DNA from: Phenylobacterium haematophilum
GTDB lineage: Bacteria; Pseudomonadota; Alphaproteobacteria; Caulobacterales; Caulobacteraceae
NCBI RefSeq assembly: GCF_014196295.1
Contig: NZ_JACIDK010000005.1
Coordinates: forward strand, 62,001 to 126,000
Direction of reading: 5' to 3'
DNA: 64,000 nucleotides
The notes under the pieces are model-generated. The model saw only the letters and a program-made list of their open reading frames with translations. It did not search any database and was not told where the DNA came from. This document shows, piece by piece, positions 38,031-47,049 of this stretch. The position numbers were made by a program, and so were the translations under genes. Each line of letters begins with the position of its first letter. Position 1 is the stretch's first letter.

Positions 38031-38882
38031 CTAAGCCTTCTCGAAGCTTAGCGGCCCTCCCCAGAAGGTCTCAACCAGCAAGTTCTGCGCGCCCGGCTCG
38101 CCCGTGGTGACGAACCGCCGCCCGGCCCCATCGCCGGTGCGGTACTCCGGATGCTTGGCGAGGTACGCCTCCAGCGCGTCGGCGGTCGCCTGCGGCTGGT
38201 GGATCAGCGGCGTGCCGGGCTTCAGCGCCGCGCGGAAAATGTCGGCGATGATCTCGTAGTGGGTGCAGCCCAGGATCGCCCGGTCCGGAGCACGGCCGAC
38301 GCGGGTGGCCACCGCCGCCACGTGCGCCTCGACGGCCTGGGCCAGCTCGACGGCGCCGGCGCCGTTCTCGATCATCCGCGCCAGCTCGGGGCAGGGCTCG
38401 GCGAACACCGCCACGTCCTGGCGGCGCTTGTCGATCTCGATCTCGTAGACTCGCGAACGCGCCGTGGCCGGTGTGCAGAACACGGCCAGGATGTCGAGCT
38501 TCTCGATCTTGTCGCCGCGTAGCTCGGCCTCGTGCTCCCAGGGCATGCCGGTCGCCGCCTCGATGGTCGGGACGATGATGCCGAGGATGTTGACGGGTCG
38601 TCCCAGCGCCTTGCGATAGCCCGGCAGCCAGGTCTGCTGCAGCCGCCGCAGGGCGATGGCCGAGGCGGTGTTGCAGGCCAGCACAACGAGATCGCAGCCG
38701 AGGTCGAACAGATGCTCGCAGCCGGCCCGGGTCAGCTCGACGATCTCCTCGCCGGTCCGCCCGCCGTACGGCGCGTTGGCCTGATCGCCCAGATAAATGA
38801 AGTCGGCCCGCGGCAGCCGCTGCACGAGCGCGCGGTGCACGGAGAGCCCGCCCACGCCGGAATCGAAGACGCCAATGGCCAT
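38031..38882 (-). CDS. murI: Glutamate racemase
   Basis: 283 residues; makes D-glutamate for peptidoglycan. Catalytic cysteines are Cys70 (LACNTASAIAL) and Cys206 (LGCTHYEIIADIF). The N-terminus GVFDSGVGGLSVHRAL and YLGDQANAPYG are canonical. Single gene 14 bases beyond the SRPBCC start; the same orientation suggests the two may be co-transcribed. Its promoter region (38883-38950) adjoins the TetR operator cluster. Confidence 0.97.
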   Translation of the reverse strand: MAIGVFDSGVGGLSVHRALVQRLPRADFIYLGDQANAPYGGRTGEEIVELTRAGCEHLFDLGCDLVVLACNTASAIALRRLQQTWLPGYRKALGRPVNILGIIVPTIEAATGMPWEHEAELRGDKIEKLDILAVFCTPATARSRVYEIEIDKRRQDVAVFAEPCPELARMIENGAGAVELAQAVEAHVAAVATRVGRAPDRAILGCTHYEIIADIFRAALKPGTPLIHQPQATADALEAYLAKHPEYRTGDGAGRRFVTTGEPGAQNLLVETFWGGPLSFEKA

Positions 38883-38951
38883 GTCCCTGGATGTAACCGG
38901 GCCCGCGGCGGCCGTCCATGCGGCCGTTCGCCGAACTGCGACATTTCAAAT

Positions 38952-38982
38952 TGACAACCGTGTCAGGCTGACATATCTGTCA
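38952..38982. promoter_or_regulatory. Tandem TetR-type operators TGACA-N4-TGTCA
   Basis: Two palindromes, TGACAACCGTGTCA (38952-38965) and TGACATATCTGTCA (38969-38982), both TGACA-N4-TGTCA, 17 bases apart. They precede the 85-residue hypothetical gene and the TetR gene. Related sequence occurs again after the TetR gene at 40040-40052. Binding by the local TetR is inferred from shape and location. Confidence 0.65.
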
Positions 38983-39100
38983 AATCAAGCGTTGCAGTGT
39001 GGTGTGTAAACCCAGCGGACGGCCCGAGACGCAGGCCGGCCGCGCGTATTCCTTTTTCCCCAGCGTCGCCTGCCAACCTGGACCCGAAAACCTAGCAGCC

Positions 39101-39358
39101 ATGGCCCTCCCCGCCCGCGCCCCCACCTCTCCCGACACCCCGTCGCCGACCTGGCAGATCGGGGTTGAGGTCGACCTCGCCACCGCGCTTGCGCTGTCGC
39201 GTGCGACCACCCGCGCCCTGCTCGAGCTCTCGCCGCTCGCGCATCGCGAAATCACCGCCGCCCTGGAACACGAGATCGACGTGCTCGAACGCCAGAGCGA
39301 TCCCCTGTCGCTCGCCGCCGCCAACGCGGTGCGCCAGTACCTGCCCGAGGCCGCCTGA
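39101..39358 (+). CDS. Small hypothetical protein upstream of TetR
   Basis: 85 residues from ATG 39101 (MALPARAPTSPDTPSPTWQI). The N-terminal 15 residues are disordered; the rest 'IGVEVDLATALALSRATTRA', 'LLELSPLAHREITAALEHEI' and 'ERQSDPLSLAAANAVRQYLP' should be alpha-helical, so a small helical bundle. No family recognised. It precedes the TetR gene by 14 bases, so the two form one unit from the operator at 38952. No clear Shine-Dalgarno; an extension further upstream is open but lacks a good start. Confidence 0.65.
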   Translation: MALPARAPTSPDTPSPTWQIGVEVDLATALALSRATTRALLELSPLAHREITAALEHEIDVLERQSDPLSLAAANAVRQYLPEAA

Positions 39359-39372
39359 CTCCCCGGCGTCCC

Positions 39373-40032
39373 ATGCGGGTCAATCTTGAGGCCCGGGCCG
39401 CGGCGGCCGAGCAGCGCAAGGCGCAAACGCGCGAGCGCCTGCTCGAGGCCGCCATCGCGGTTATCGGCGAGAAGGGCCCCGACGCCTGCTCGATCGAGGA
39501 CTTCGTCGCCGCAGCCGACGTCTCCCGCGGCACCTTCTACAACTACTTCCCGACCGCCGAGGACCTGCTGCGGGCGGTGAGCCGCAAGATCATCGCGGCG
39601 ATGACCGCGGTGCTCGACGCCCGGCTGCCGGCCAGCATGTCGGTGTCGCTGCGCCTGGCCACCCGGCTGCACAGCTACATCCTCTCGGTCAGCCGCGACC
39701 CGGCCTGGGGCTGGATGACCGCCCGCCTCGACGGATCGCGGCTCGAACGCACCCCGGTGCTCGAGGCCAATCTCGACCTGATGTTCTATGAGGGCGTGTC
39801 GCGCGGCGAGTTTCGCGACATGGACCCGGCCGCCGTCCGCACCCTGGTGTTCGGCGCCAGCCGCATGGTCCAGCGAGACATCCTGATGGGCCTGTCCAGC
39901 CCGGAGCACGCGATCCAGGTGGTCGCCCTGGTGCTCAACGCCTGCGGCCGGCCCTACGAGTCGGCGCTGGCCGTCAGCCGCGAAGGCGCGTCCGTCGCCC
40001 TGGAGATCCAGGCCGTCCTCGACGCGGCCTGA
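39373..40032 (+). CDS. TetR/AcrR-family transcriptional regulator
   Basis: 219 residues. The N-terminal helix-turn-helix (about 15-65) is RKAQTRERLLEAAIAVIGEK with 'SIEDFVAAADVSRGTFYNYF' as recognition region, typical of TetR. The C-terminal ligand domain (about 70-215) has no recognisable effector signature. It is preceded by a helical small protein gene and a double TGACA-N4-TGTCA operator and followed by a further palindrome (40031-40062) before a Tat-exported M3 peptidase. Autorepression and control of the peptidase are likely. Confidence 0.93.
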   Translation: MRVNLEARAAAAEQRKAQTRERLLEAAIAVIGEKGPDACSIEDFVAAADVSRGTFYNYFPTAEDLLRAVSRKIIAAMTAVLDARLPASMSVSLRLATRLHSYILSVSRDPAWGWMTARLDGSRLERTPVLEANLDLMFYEGVSRGEFRDMDPAAVRTLVFGASRMVQRDILMGLSSPEHAIQVVALVLNACGRPYESALAVSREGASVALEIQAVLDAA

Positions 40033-40062
40033 CGTCACATTACGACCGTGTCATGTGACGTC
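40031..40062. promoter_or_regulatory. Palindrome between tetR and the M3 peptidase gene
   Basis: GACGTCACAT (40031-40040) and ATGTGACGTC (40053-40062) form a perfect 10-base inverted repeat around TACGACCGTGTC. The element ACGACCGTGTCA (40042-40053) resembles ACAACCGTGTCA of the upstream operator. It overlaps the tetR stop and lies 56 bases before the peptidase ATG, a suitable place for an operator. No T tract, so a simple terminator is less likely. Confidence 0.55.
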
Positions 40063-40117
40063 GGTTCGGCTTGACCTTAAGGTCGCCGCCTTCCCACCAA
40101 TTCATCCTGGAGTCCTC

Positions 40118-42241
40118 ATGAAACGGCGTACGTTCCTTGCCGCCTCCGGCGCGCTCGCCGCCGCCTCGGCCCTGCCCGCCGCCGCCTTCGCGCAAGGCGC
40201 CGCCGCGACCAGCGCCCTGACGGCCGCATGGACGGGCCCGTTCGGCGGGGTTCCCGCCTTCGACAAGGTCGCCGTCGCCGACTTCCCGGCCGCCTACGAC
40301 CTGGCGATGAAGACCGAGCGCGGCGAGATCAACGCCATCGCCGCCAACCCCGCGCCGGCGGACTTCGACAACACCATCGCCGCGCTCGAGCGGTCCGGCG
40401 ACCTGATCAACCGGGTCGGCATGTTCGGCGGCGTCTGGTCCTCGACCCTGTCGACGCCGGAGCTGCGCGCCCAGGAAAAGGTGTTGAACCCCAAGCTCGC
40501 CGCGCACAGCGACGAGACCCTGCAGAACGAGAAGCTCTTCGCGCGGATCGAGGCGGTCTACAATGATCGCGCGAAACTGACCCCCGAGCAGCAGCGCCTG
40601 ACCTGGGTCTACTGGAACCGCTTCGTGCGCGCCGGCGCCAAGCTTTCGGCCGCCGACAAGAAGCGCGTGGCCCAGATCAACCAGGAACTGGCCGCCCTCT
40701 TCACCAGCTTCAGCCAGAACCTGCTGGCCGACGAGACCGACTACGTCCTCTACCTGCGCACCGAGAGCGAGCTGGCCGGCCTGCCCGACGACGTCCGCGC
40801 CGCCGCCGCTGCGGCCGCCGAGGAGCGCGGCAAGAAGGGCGAGTGGGCGATCCTCAACACACGATCCTCGATGGATCCGTTCCTGACCTATTCGAACCGC
40901 CGCGACCTGCGCGAGAAGGTCTGGCGCACCTATTACAGCCGCGGCGACAACGGCGACGCCAAGGACAACAACGCCAACATCAAGAAGATCCTGAAGCTGC
41001 GCTTCGAGCGCGCCCAGCTGCTCGGCTACGCGTCCCACGCCCACTGGCGGCTGGAAAACACCATGGCCAAGACCCCCGAAGCGGCCATGGAGCTGATGAC
41101 CCGCGTGTGGCCCTCGGCCATCGCCCGGGTGAAGGAAGAGGTCGCCGAGATGCAGGCGATCGCCGACAAGGAACGGGCCGGGATCAAGATCGAACCCTGG
41201 GACTATCGCTTCTACGCCGAGAAGGTCCGCGCCGCGCGCTACGACCTCGATATGAACGAGCTCAAGCCGTACATGCAGCTGGAGAAGCTGCGCGAGGGCA
41301 TGTTCTGGGCCGCCGGCGAAGTCTACGGCTTCGAGTTCGTGCAGGTCGCCGACGTCCCCGTCGCCCACCCGGACATCCGCGTCTGGGACGTGAAGAAGGG
41401 CGGCCAGCACGTCGGCCTCTGGTACTTCGACCCCTACGCTCGGACCGGCAAGCGCTCGGGCGCCTGGATGAACGCCTACCGCCGCCAGGAGAAGTTCGAC
41501 AAGCCGATCACCACGATCGTCTCGAACAACTCCAACTTCGTGAAAGGCGCGCCCGGCGAGCCTGTCCTGATCTCCTGGGACGACGCAGAGACCATGTTCC
41601 ACGAGTTCGGCCACGCCATCCACGGCCTGAACTCCGACGTGAACTACCCCACCCTGGCCGGCACCGCCGTGCCGCGCGACTACGTCGAGTTCCCCAGCCA
41701 GATCAACGAGCACTGGCTGCCGACCAAGCAGGTGCTGAGCAAGTTCGCCCTGCACCACAAGACCGGCGCGCCGATTCCGCAGGCGCTGGTCGACAAGCTG
41801 GAAAAGGCCAAGACCTTCCGCCAGGGCTTCGACGTCACCGAGTACCTGTCCTCAGCGCTGATCGACATGAAACTGCACCTGGCCGGCGGCGCCGACATCG
41901 ACCCCGACGCCTTCGAGCGCGAGCAGCTGGCCAAGCTCGGCATGCCGCACGAAGTGGTCATGCGCCACCGCACCCCGCAGTTCGGGCACGTCTTCGCTTC
42001 GGACGGCTACTCGGCCGGCTATTACAGCTATCTGTGGTCAGAGACCCTGGCCCTCGACGTCGTCGACGCGTTCAAGAGCTCGCCGGGCGGCATGTACGAC
42101 AAGGCCATGGCCAAGAAGCTGCACGACAACGTCATGAGCGTCGGCAACTCGATCGATCCAGCGATCGCCTACCACACCCTGATGGGCCGCGACGTCGACG
42201 TTAAGGCCTACCTGCGCGACAAGGGCTTCCCGACCGCCTGA
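40118..42241 (+). CDS. M3-family metallopeptidase, Tat-exported (dipeptidyl carboxypeptidase-like)
   Basis: 707 residues. The N-terminus MKRRTFLAASGALAAASALP has the twin-arginine-like pattern K-R-R-T-F-L and an AFA cleavage site, so export through Tat to the periplasm is likely. The zinc motif is HEFGH at His495-Glu496-His499 (MFHEFGHAIHGLNS), with the downstream Glu in 'RDYVEFPSQINEHWLPTKQV'. The family includes Dcp and oligopeptidase A; a periplasmic Dcp-like role in peptide trimming fits. Terminator hairpin at 42251. Confidence 0.95.
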   Translation: MKRRTFLAASGALAAASALPAAAFAQGAAATSALTAAWTGPFGGVPAFDKVAVADFPAAYDLAMKTERGEINAIAANPAPADFDNTIAALERSGDLINRVGMFGGVWSSTLSTPELRAQEKVLNPKLAAHSDETLQNEKLFARIEAVYNDRAKLTPEQQRLTWVYWNRFVRAGAKLSAADKKRVAQINQELAALFTSFSQNLLADETDYVLYLRTESELAGLPDDVRAAAAAAAEERGKKGEWAILNTRSSMDPFLTYSNRRDLREKVWRTYYSRGDNGDAKDNNANIKKILKLRFERAQLLGYASHAHWRLENTMAKTPEAAMELMTRVWPSAIARVKEEVAEMQAIADKERAGIKIEPWDYRFYAEKVRAARYDLDMNELKPYMQLEKLREGMFWAAGEVYGFEFVQVADVPVAHPDIRVWDVKKGGQHVGLWYFDPYARTGKRSGAWMNAYRRQEKFDKPITTIVSNNSNFVKGAPGEPVLISWDDAETMFHEFGHAIHGLNSDVNYPTLAGTAVPRDYVEFPSQINEHWLPTKQVLSKFALHHKTGAPIPQALVDKLEKAKTFRQGFDVTEYLSSALIDMKLHLAGGADIDPDAFEREQLAKLGMPHEVVMRHRTPQFGHVFASDGYSAGYYSYLWSETLALDVVDAFKSSPGGMYDKAMAKKLHDNVMSVGNSIDPAIAYHTLMGRDVDVKAYLRDKGFPTA

Positions 42242-42250
42242 CGGCGGCAG

Positions 42251-42285
42251 GCCGCAGCCCGGCTCGCCCGGGCTGCGGCATCCCT
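42251..42285. terminator. GC-rich bidirectional hairpin
   Basis: GCCGCAGCCCGG (42251-42262) pairs perfectly with CCGGGCTGCGGC (42268-42279), 12 bp with a CTCGC loop, followed by ATCCCTTCT. It sits in the 45-base gap between the convergent M3 peptidase and lipoprotein genes. Confidence 0.7.
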
Positions 42286-42286
42286 T

Positions 42287-42754
42287 CTACTGACCTTCCC
42301 GCGGCTTTTCCGCGGTCTTCACGGCGCAGCCCTTGTAAGTCGTGCCGCCCAGTGCGACCTCGGCCGCCAGCGGATACTTCAGGTCCGACATTCCGTCCGA
42401 ACAGCCGGCCTCTTCGCGCAGCGTGACCTTGATCGGCCGCGGCCCGTCGGCGTTCTCCCAGACCACCGCACCGTCCGCCACCGACGCGCCCTTGTTCGGG
42501 AAGGCGATGTTGGAATCGGGGGTCGAGAACTCGATCTGGCCCTCACGGATCTTCACGCCCCAGAACGGCTCGGTCCCGTGCGCGTCAAGGTCGCCCTGGA
42601 AGGCGGCCGGCAGCGATCCGGCCGGAGCAGGAGCCGGGGCGGGCGCGGGCGCGGGCGCATCGGCCGGCGGCTGGGCGACCGAACCGTCCGGCGCCTGCGG
42701 CTGGCAGGCGGCGAGCAGAAGCGCGGCGGCGGTGATCAGGAGAGCGTGTCGCAT
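42287..42754 (-). CDS. COG3650-type lipoprotein
   Basis: 155 residues. The signal with lipobox is MRHALLITAAALLLAAC with acylated Cys17, then an [12 protein letters not shown] linker (about 34-45). A small domain follows: AFQGDLDAHGTEPFWGVKIR, 'IEFSTPDSNIAFPN', 'PIKVTLREEAGCSDGMSDLK' and 'YPLAAEVALGGTTYKGCAVK'. The 'GTEPFW' and the C...C pair are hallmarks of COG3650/META-like lipoproteins, suspected envelope-stress proteins. Anchored to the outer or inner membrane. Confidence 0.88.
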   Translation of the reverse strand: MRHALLITAAALLLAACQPQAPDGSVAQPPADAPAPAPAPAPAPAGSLPAAFQGDLDAHGTEPFWGVKIREGQIEFSTPDSNIAFPNKGASVADGAVVWENADGPRPIKVTLREEAGCSDGMSDLKYPLAAEVALGGTTYKGCAVKTAEKPREGQ

Positions 42755-42800
42755 ACGGCGTCCTTTCGCATGGCGGCGGCCAGGGTAGACTCAACGCGCA

Positions 42801-43928
42801 ATGAGTCGGGTGCTTTCCTTCTACGAATTTTTCGCCGGCGGCGGCATGGCCCGTCTGGGCCTGGGACCAGCGTGGGCCTGCGCGTTCGCCAACGATTTCG
42901 ACCCGTTGAAAGCGGCCACCTATCGGGCCAACTTCGCTGACGCCGACGCGCACTTCCACCAGGGCGACGTATGGGCGATCGATCCCGCGGCCCTGCCGCC
43001 CCACGCCGATCTCGCCTGGGCCTCCTCGCCCTGCCAGGACTTCAGCCTCGCCGGGGCTCGCGCCGGGCTGGCGGGCGGACGCTCGTCGGCCTTCTTCGGG
43101 TTCTGGCGGCTGGTCCAGGCGCTGGGCGACGCCGCGCCCCGCGCCATAGTCATCGAGAACGTGACCGGTCTGCTCTCCTCGCACGGCGGCGCCGACTTCA
43201 CCGCCCTCTGCCAGGCGCTGGCCGACCAGGGCTACGCCTTCGGCGCGCTGGAGATCGACGCGGCCCGCTTCACGCCGCAGTCGCGGCCGCGGGTCTTCGT
43301 GATCGCCACGCGCGAGCCGCCGGCGCCCAGCCTTTCCGGCGACAGCCCCTTCCACACCCGCGCGGTGCGCGAGGCCCACGCCCGGCTGCCCGAAGATCTG
43401 ACCCGCCGCTGGATCTGGTGGCGCGGCGCCGCGCCCGCCGCCCGCAACACCGACCTCGCCGCCCTGCTGGAGCCTGACGCCGCCGTAGCCTGGCACGGAC
43501 AAGACAAGACCGAGCGCCTGCTGGCGCTGATGGCCCCGCCGCACCTGGCCAAGATCGAGGCCGCCCGCGCGTCCGGAACCCGCCAGGTCGGCGCCGTCTT
43601 CCGGAGGATGCGCGTCGAGGACGGCCAGCGCGTGCAACGCGCCGAGGTCCGCTTCGACGGCCTGGCCGGCTGCCTTCGCACCCCGCGCGGCGGCTCCTCT
43701 CGCCAGACCCTGGTCGTCGTCGAGCACGGCGAGGTGCGCAGCCGGCTGGTCTCGCCGCGCGAAGGGGCCAGGCTGATGGGCCTGCCCGACAGCTACGCTC
43801 TGCCGCGCGCCGCCACCGGCGCGCTGCACGTGGTCGGCGACGGGGTCGTGGTCCCGGTCGTGCGCTGGCTGGCCGAGCAGATCCTCGAGCCTTTGCTCGA
43901 CCGTCGGACGGCCGTCGCCGCCGAATAG
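42801..43928 (+). CDS. DNA (cytosine-5-)-methyltransferase
   Basis: 375 residues. The conserved C5-MTase motifs are present: motif I FYEFFAGGGMARLGLG, motif IV SSPCQDFSLAG with catalytic Cys78, motif VI 'AIVIENVTGLLSS', motif VIII 'SRPRVFVIATR'. The target recognition domain lies about 195-285, and motif X-like 'VPVVRWLAEQIL' closes the protein. Recognition sequence unknown. No cognate restriction endonuclease is next to it, but a Vsr endonuclease lies about 2.3 kb downstream. Two GANTC sites flank its start (42788-42792, 42803-42807). Confidence 0.95.
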   Translation: MSRVLSFYEFFAGGGMARLGLGPAWACAFANDFDPLKAATYRANFADADAHFHQGDVWAIDPAALPPHADLAWASSPCQDFSLAGARAGLAGGRSSAFFGFWRLVQALGDAAPRAIVIENVTGLLSSHGGADFTALCQALADQGYAFGALEIDAARFTPQSRPRVFVIATREPPAPSLSGDSPFHTRAVREAHARLPEDLTRRWIWWRGAAPAARNTDLAALLEPDAAVAWHGQDKTERLLALMAPPHLAKIEAARASGTRQVGAVFRRMRVEDGQRVQRAEVRFDGLAGCLRTPRGGSSRQTLVVVEHGEVRSRLVSPREGARLMGLPDSYALPRAATGALHVVGDGVVVPVVRWLAEQILEPLLDRRTAVAAE

Positions 43929-44017
43929 CCAGACTGGCCGGCGAAACAGAAGAAGTGCGCTTCCAAATCTCCCCTGGGCGCTTAGGTTGGCGGCACAGCT
44001 AAACCGACGAGAGAGCC

Positions 44018-44998
<981 letters not shown>

Positions 44999-45002
44999 GC
45001 CC

Positions 45003-46193
45003 CTGAGGATCGCGGTCGTCGGATGCGGCGTCGCCGGCATGGCGGCGGCGCGCGCCCTGGCGCGCAAGGGTCATGCGGTGACGCTGCTGGAAGCCTTCCA
45101 GCAGCCGCGCCCGCTGGGCTCCGGACTGCTGCTGCAGCCCTCGGGCCTGGCGGCCCTGCGCCAGCTCGGGCTTGCTGAACAGGTGATCGCGCGCGGCGCG
45201 CGGGTCGATCGGCTGGACGGCCGCGACTTGCGCGGCCGCCTGATCATGGACATGCGCTACGCCGACTGGCGCCCGGACGCGTTTGGCGTCGGCGCGCACC
45301 GCGCCACCCTGTTCGACGTTCTGCATGACGGCCTTGAGGCCGCCGGTGTCCAGCTGCTCACCGACGTCGATGTGGCGAGCGTCGAGCACCACCCCGTCGC
45401 ACGCCTGATCGACACGGCCGGCCAGAGCCACGGCCCCTTCGACCTCGTGGTCGTCGCCGATGGCGCGGCCTCGCGCCTGCGCGCGCAGCTGCGGCCGAAC
45501 GCCAAGGCCCCCGTCTATCCGTGGGGCGCGGTCTGGGCCAACGCCCGCGACGAGACCGGCGCCTTCGCCGGGTCGCTTTCCCAGCGCTATGATCGCGCCT
45601 CGACCATGATGGGCGTGCTGCCGATCGGGCGCCGCCCGGACGACGGCGACGGTCAGCTGGTCAGCTTCTTCTGGTCCTTGCCGGTGACGCAGATGGACGG
45701 CTTCCTCAGCGGCGACCTGGGCGACTGGCGCCAGCGGGCGATCGCTATGTGGCCGCAGGCCGCGCCGATCATCGAGCAGTTCCAGACGCCCGCGCAATTC
45801 TCCCGCGCCAGCTATCGCGACGTGCGCGTCGGCCGCTGGTCGGACGGGCCCTTCGTGCTGATCGGCGACGCCGCTCACGGAACCAGCCCTCAGCTCGGCC
45901 AAGGCGCGAACATGGGCCTGATCGACGCCGTCGAGCTGGCCGAACGGCTGGGCGACAGCGTCTCCCGGTCAGTCCGCGGATTCCAGGCCTCGCGCCGCCG
46001 CCACACCGGGCTCTACCAGTTCATGTCGCGCTGGCTGACGCCGATGTTCCAGTCCGGCGGCTGGCTGGGTCCGTTCGTGCGCGACGCGTTCTTCACGCCG
46101 ATGTCCAAGGCGCCCGGCGGTCGCCAGGTCGCCGCACGGGTGCTGACCGGAACCCTGCGTCTGGGACGCACGCCCAAGGCGCTGCGGCCGTGA
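45003..46193 (+). CDS. FAD-dependent monooxygenase (UbiH/PHBH-like), probable CTG start
   Basis: About 396 residues if started at CTG 45003. The N-terminal Rossmann motif is complete only with that start: IAVVGCGVAGMAAARALARK, with GxGxxG in the first 15 residues. Further FAD-binding motifs are 'DLVVVADGAASRLRAQLRPN' (DG motif) and 'LIGDAAHGTSPQLGQGANMG' (GD motif), giving the class A flavoprotein hydroxylase fold. Substrate unknown. The frame opens at 44934, has no ATG, GTG or TTG before the Rossmann motif, and the next ATG (45039) would delete it. The purine block GAAGG at 44987-44991 sits 11 bases before CTG. Its stop overlaps the vsr start. Confidence 0.85.
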   Translation: MRIAVVGCGVAGMAAARALARKGHAVTLLEAFQQPRPLGSGLLLQPSGLAALRQLGLAEQVIARGARVDRLDGRDLRGRLIMDMRYADWRPDAFGVGAHRATLFDVLHDGLEAAGVQLLTDVDVASVEHHPVARLIDTAGQSHGPFDLVVVADGAASRLRAQLRPNAKAPVYPWGAVWANARDETGAFAGSLSQRYDRASTMMGVLPIGRRPDDGDGQLVSFFWSLPVTQMDGFLSGDLGDWRQRAIAMWPQAAPIIEQFQTPAQFSRASYRDVRVGRWSDGPFVLIGDAAHGTSPQLGQGANMGLIDAVELAERLGDSVSRSVRGFQASRRRHTGLYQFMSRWLTPMFQSGGWLGPFVRDAFFTPMSKAPGGRQVAARVLTGTLRLGRTPKALRP

Positions 46194-46600
46194 GCGACGT
46201 CTTCACCCCCGAGAAGCGATCGGCGGTGATGGCCCGGGTGAAGGGCAAGAACACTGCGCCCGAGCTCAAGGTCCGCAAGGCCCTGACCGCGCTCGGCGCC
46301 CGCTATCGCCTGAACCGCAAGGACCTGCCCGGCTCACCGGACATCGTCATGCCCGGCCGCCGGCTGGCGATCTTCGTTCATGGCTGCTTCTGGCACGGCC
46401 ACGACTGCCGTCGCGGCTCGCGGGTGCCCAAGGCCAACCGCGAGTACTGGACCGCGAAGGTGACCCGCAACATCGCCCGCGACCAGCGCGCCGCAGCGGA
46501 ACTGACCGCCGCCGGCTGGCGCGTCGAGACCATCTGGGAATGCGATCTGAAGGACGCCGCGGCCCTGACCGACCGCCTGCGCGCGCTGCTGGCGTCCTAG
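46190..46600 (+). CDS. vsr: Very short patch repair (Vsr) endonuclease
   Basis: 136 residues from the GTG at 46190, whose GTGA overlaps the monooxygenase stop. MSDVFTPEKRSAVMARVKGK, 'TAPELKVRKALTALGARYRL', 'DLPGSPDIVMPGRRLAIFVH', 'GCFWHGHDCRRGSRVPKANR' and 'WRVETIWECDLKD' match the Vsr family. It nicks T:G mismatches that arise when 5-methylcytosine deaminates. That fits the C5 methyltransferase at 42801, but the two are separated by cysK and a monooxygenase gene. Confidence 0.95.
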   Translation: MSDVFTPEKRSAVMARVKGKNTAPELKVRKALTALGARYRLNRKDLPGSPDIVMPGRRLAIFVHGCFWHGHDCRRGSRVPKANREYWTAKVTRNIARDQRAAAELTAAGWRVETIWECDLKDAAALTDRLRALLAS

Positions 46601-47049
46601 GCCACCGTCACCTCAGTCTTCACCGAATTGGCGATGAAGCACTCTTCGTGCGCCTCATGGTGCAGGTGAGCCAGTTGCTCGGCGTCGGGCGCCTGGCCGT
46701 TCCACTCGATCTGCGGCGACAGCGTGACCTTGGTCACCGCCATCTTGCCCGGCGCGATTTCTTCCATGATCCCGCTGGCGTGGTCGCGATAGGACGTGAC
46801 CACGAAGCCGGCCAGCCGCGCCTTATGCAGGAAGGTCAGCATGTGGCAGTTGGACAGCGCGGCGACGAACATTTCCTCGGGGTCGACGGCCTCCTGCACG
46901 GCCCACTTGCCGACCACGTGCGGCGAGGCCGAGGCCGGCACGATCAGCCCGCCGTCGAAGCTGATCACGTGGCCGCGGCTGTAGCGTCCTTTCGCGAAGT
47001 CCTCGCCGTCGCGCAGGCTCCACGCGACGTCGGCGGTGTAGGCGGCCAT
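46597..47049 (-). CDS. OsmC-family peroxidase-like protein
   Basis: 150 residues. 'YSRGHVISFDGGLIVPASAS' and 'AVDPEEMFVAALSNCHMLTF' with a conserved Cys, then 'APGKMAVTKVTLSPQIEWNG' match the OsmC/Ohr superfamily (thiol-dependent organic peroxide reduction). One obvious cysteine is in the SNCHML position; the second is near the C-terminus (EECFIANSV). Its start overlaps the acyl-CoA dehydrogenase stop by one base (TGATG), so it is coupled to that gene. Convergent 4-base overlap with vsr. Confidence 0.9.
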   Translation of the reverse strand: MAAYTADVAWSLRDGEDFAKGRYSRGHVISFDGGLIVPASASPHVVGKWAVQEAVDPEEMFVAALSNCHMLTFLHKARLAGFVVTSYRDHASGIMEEIAPGKMAVTKVTLSPQIEWNGQAPDAEQLAHLHHEAHEECFIANSVKTEVTVA

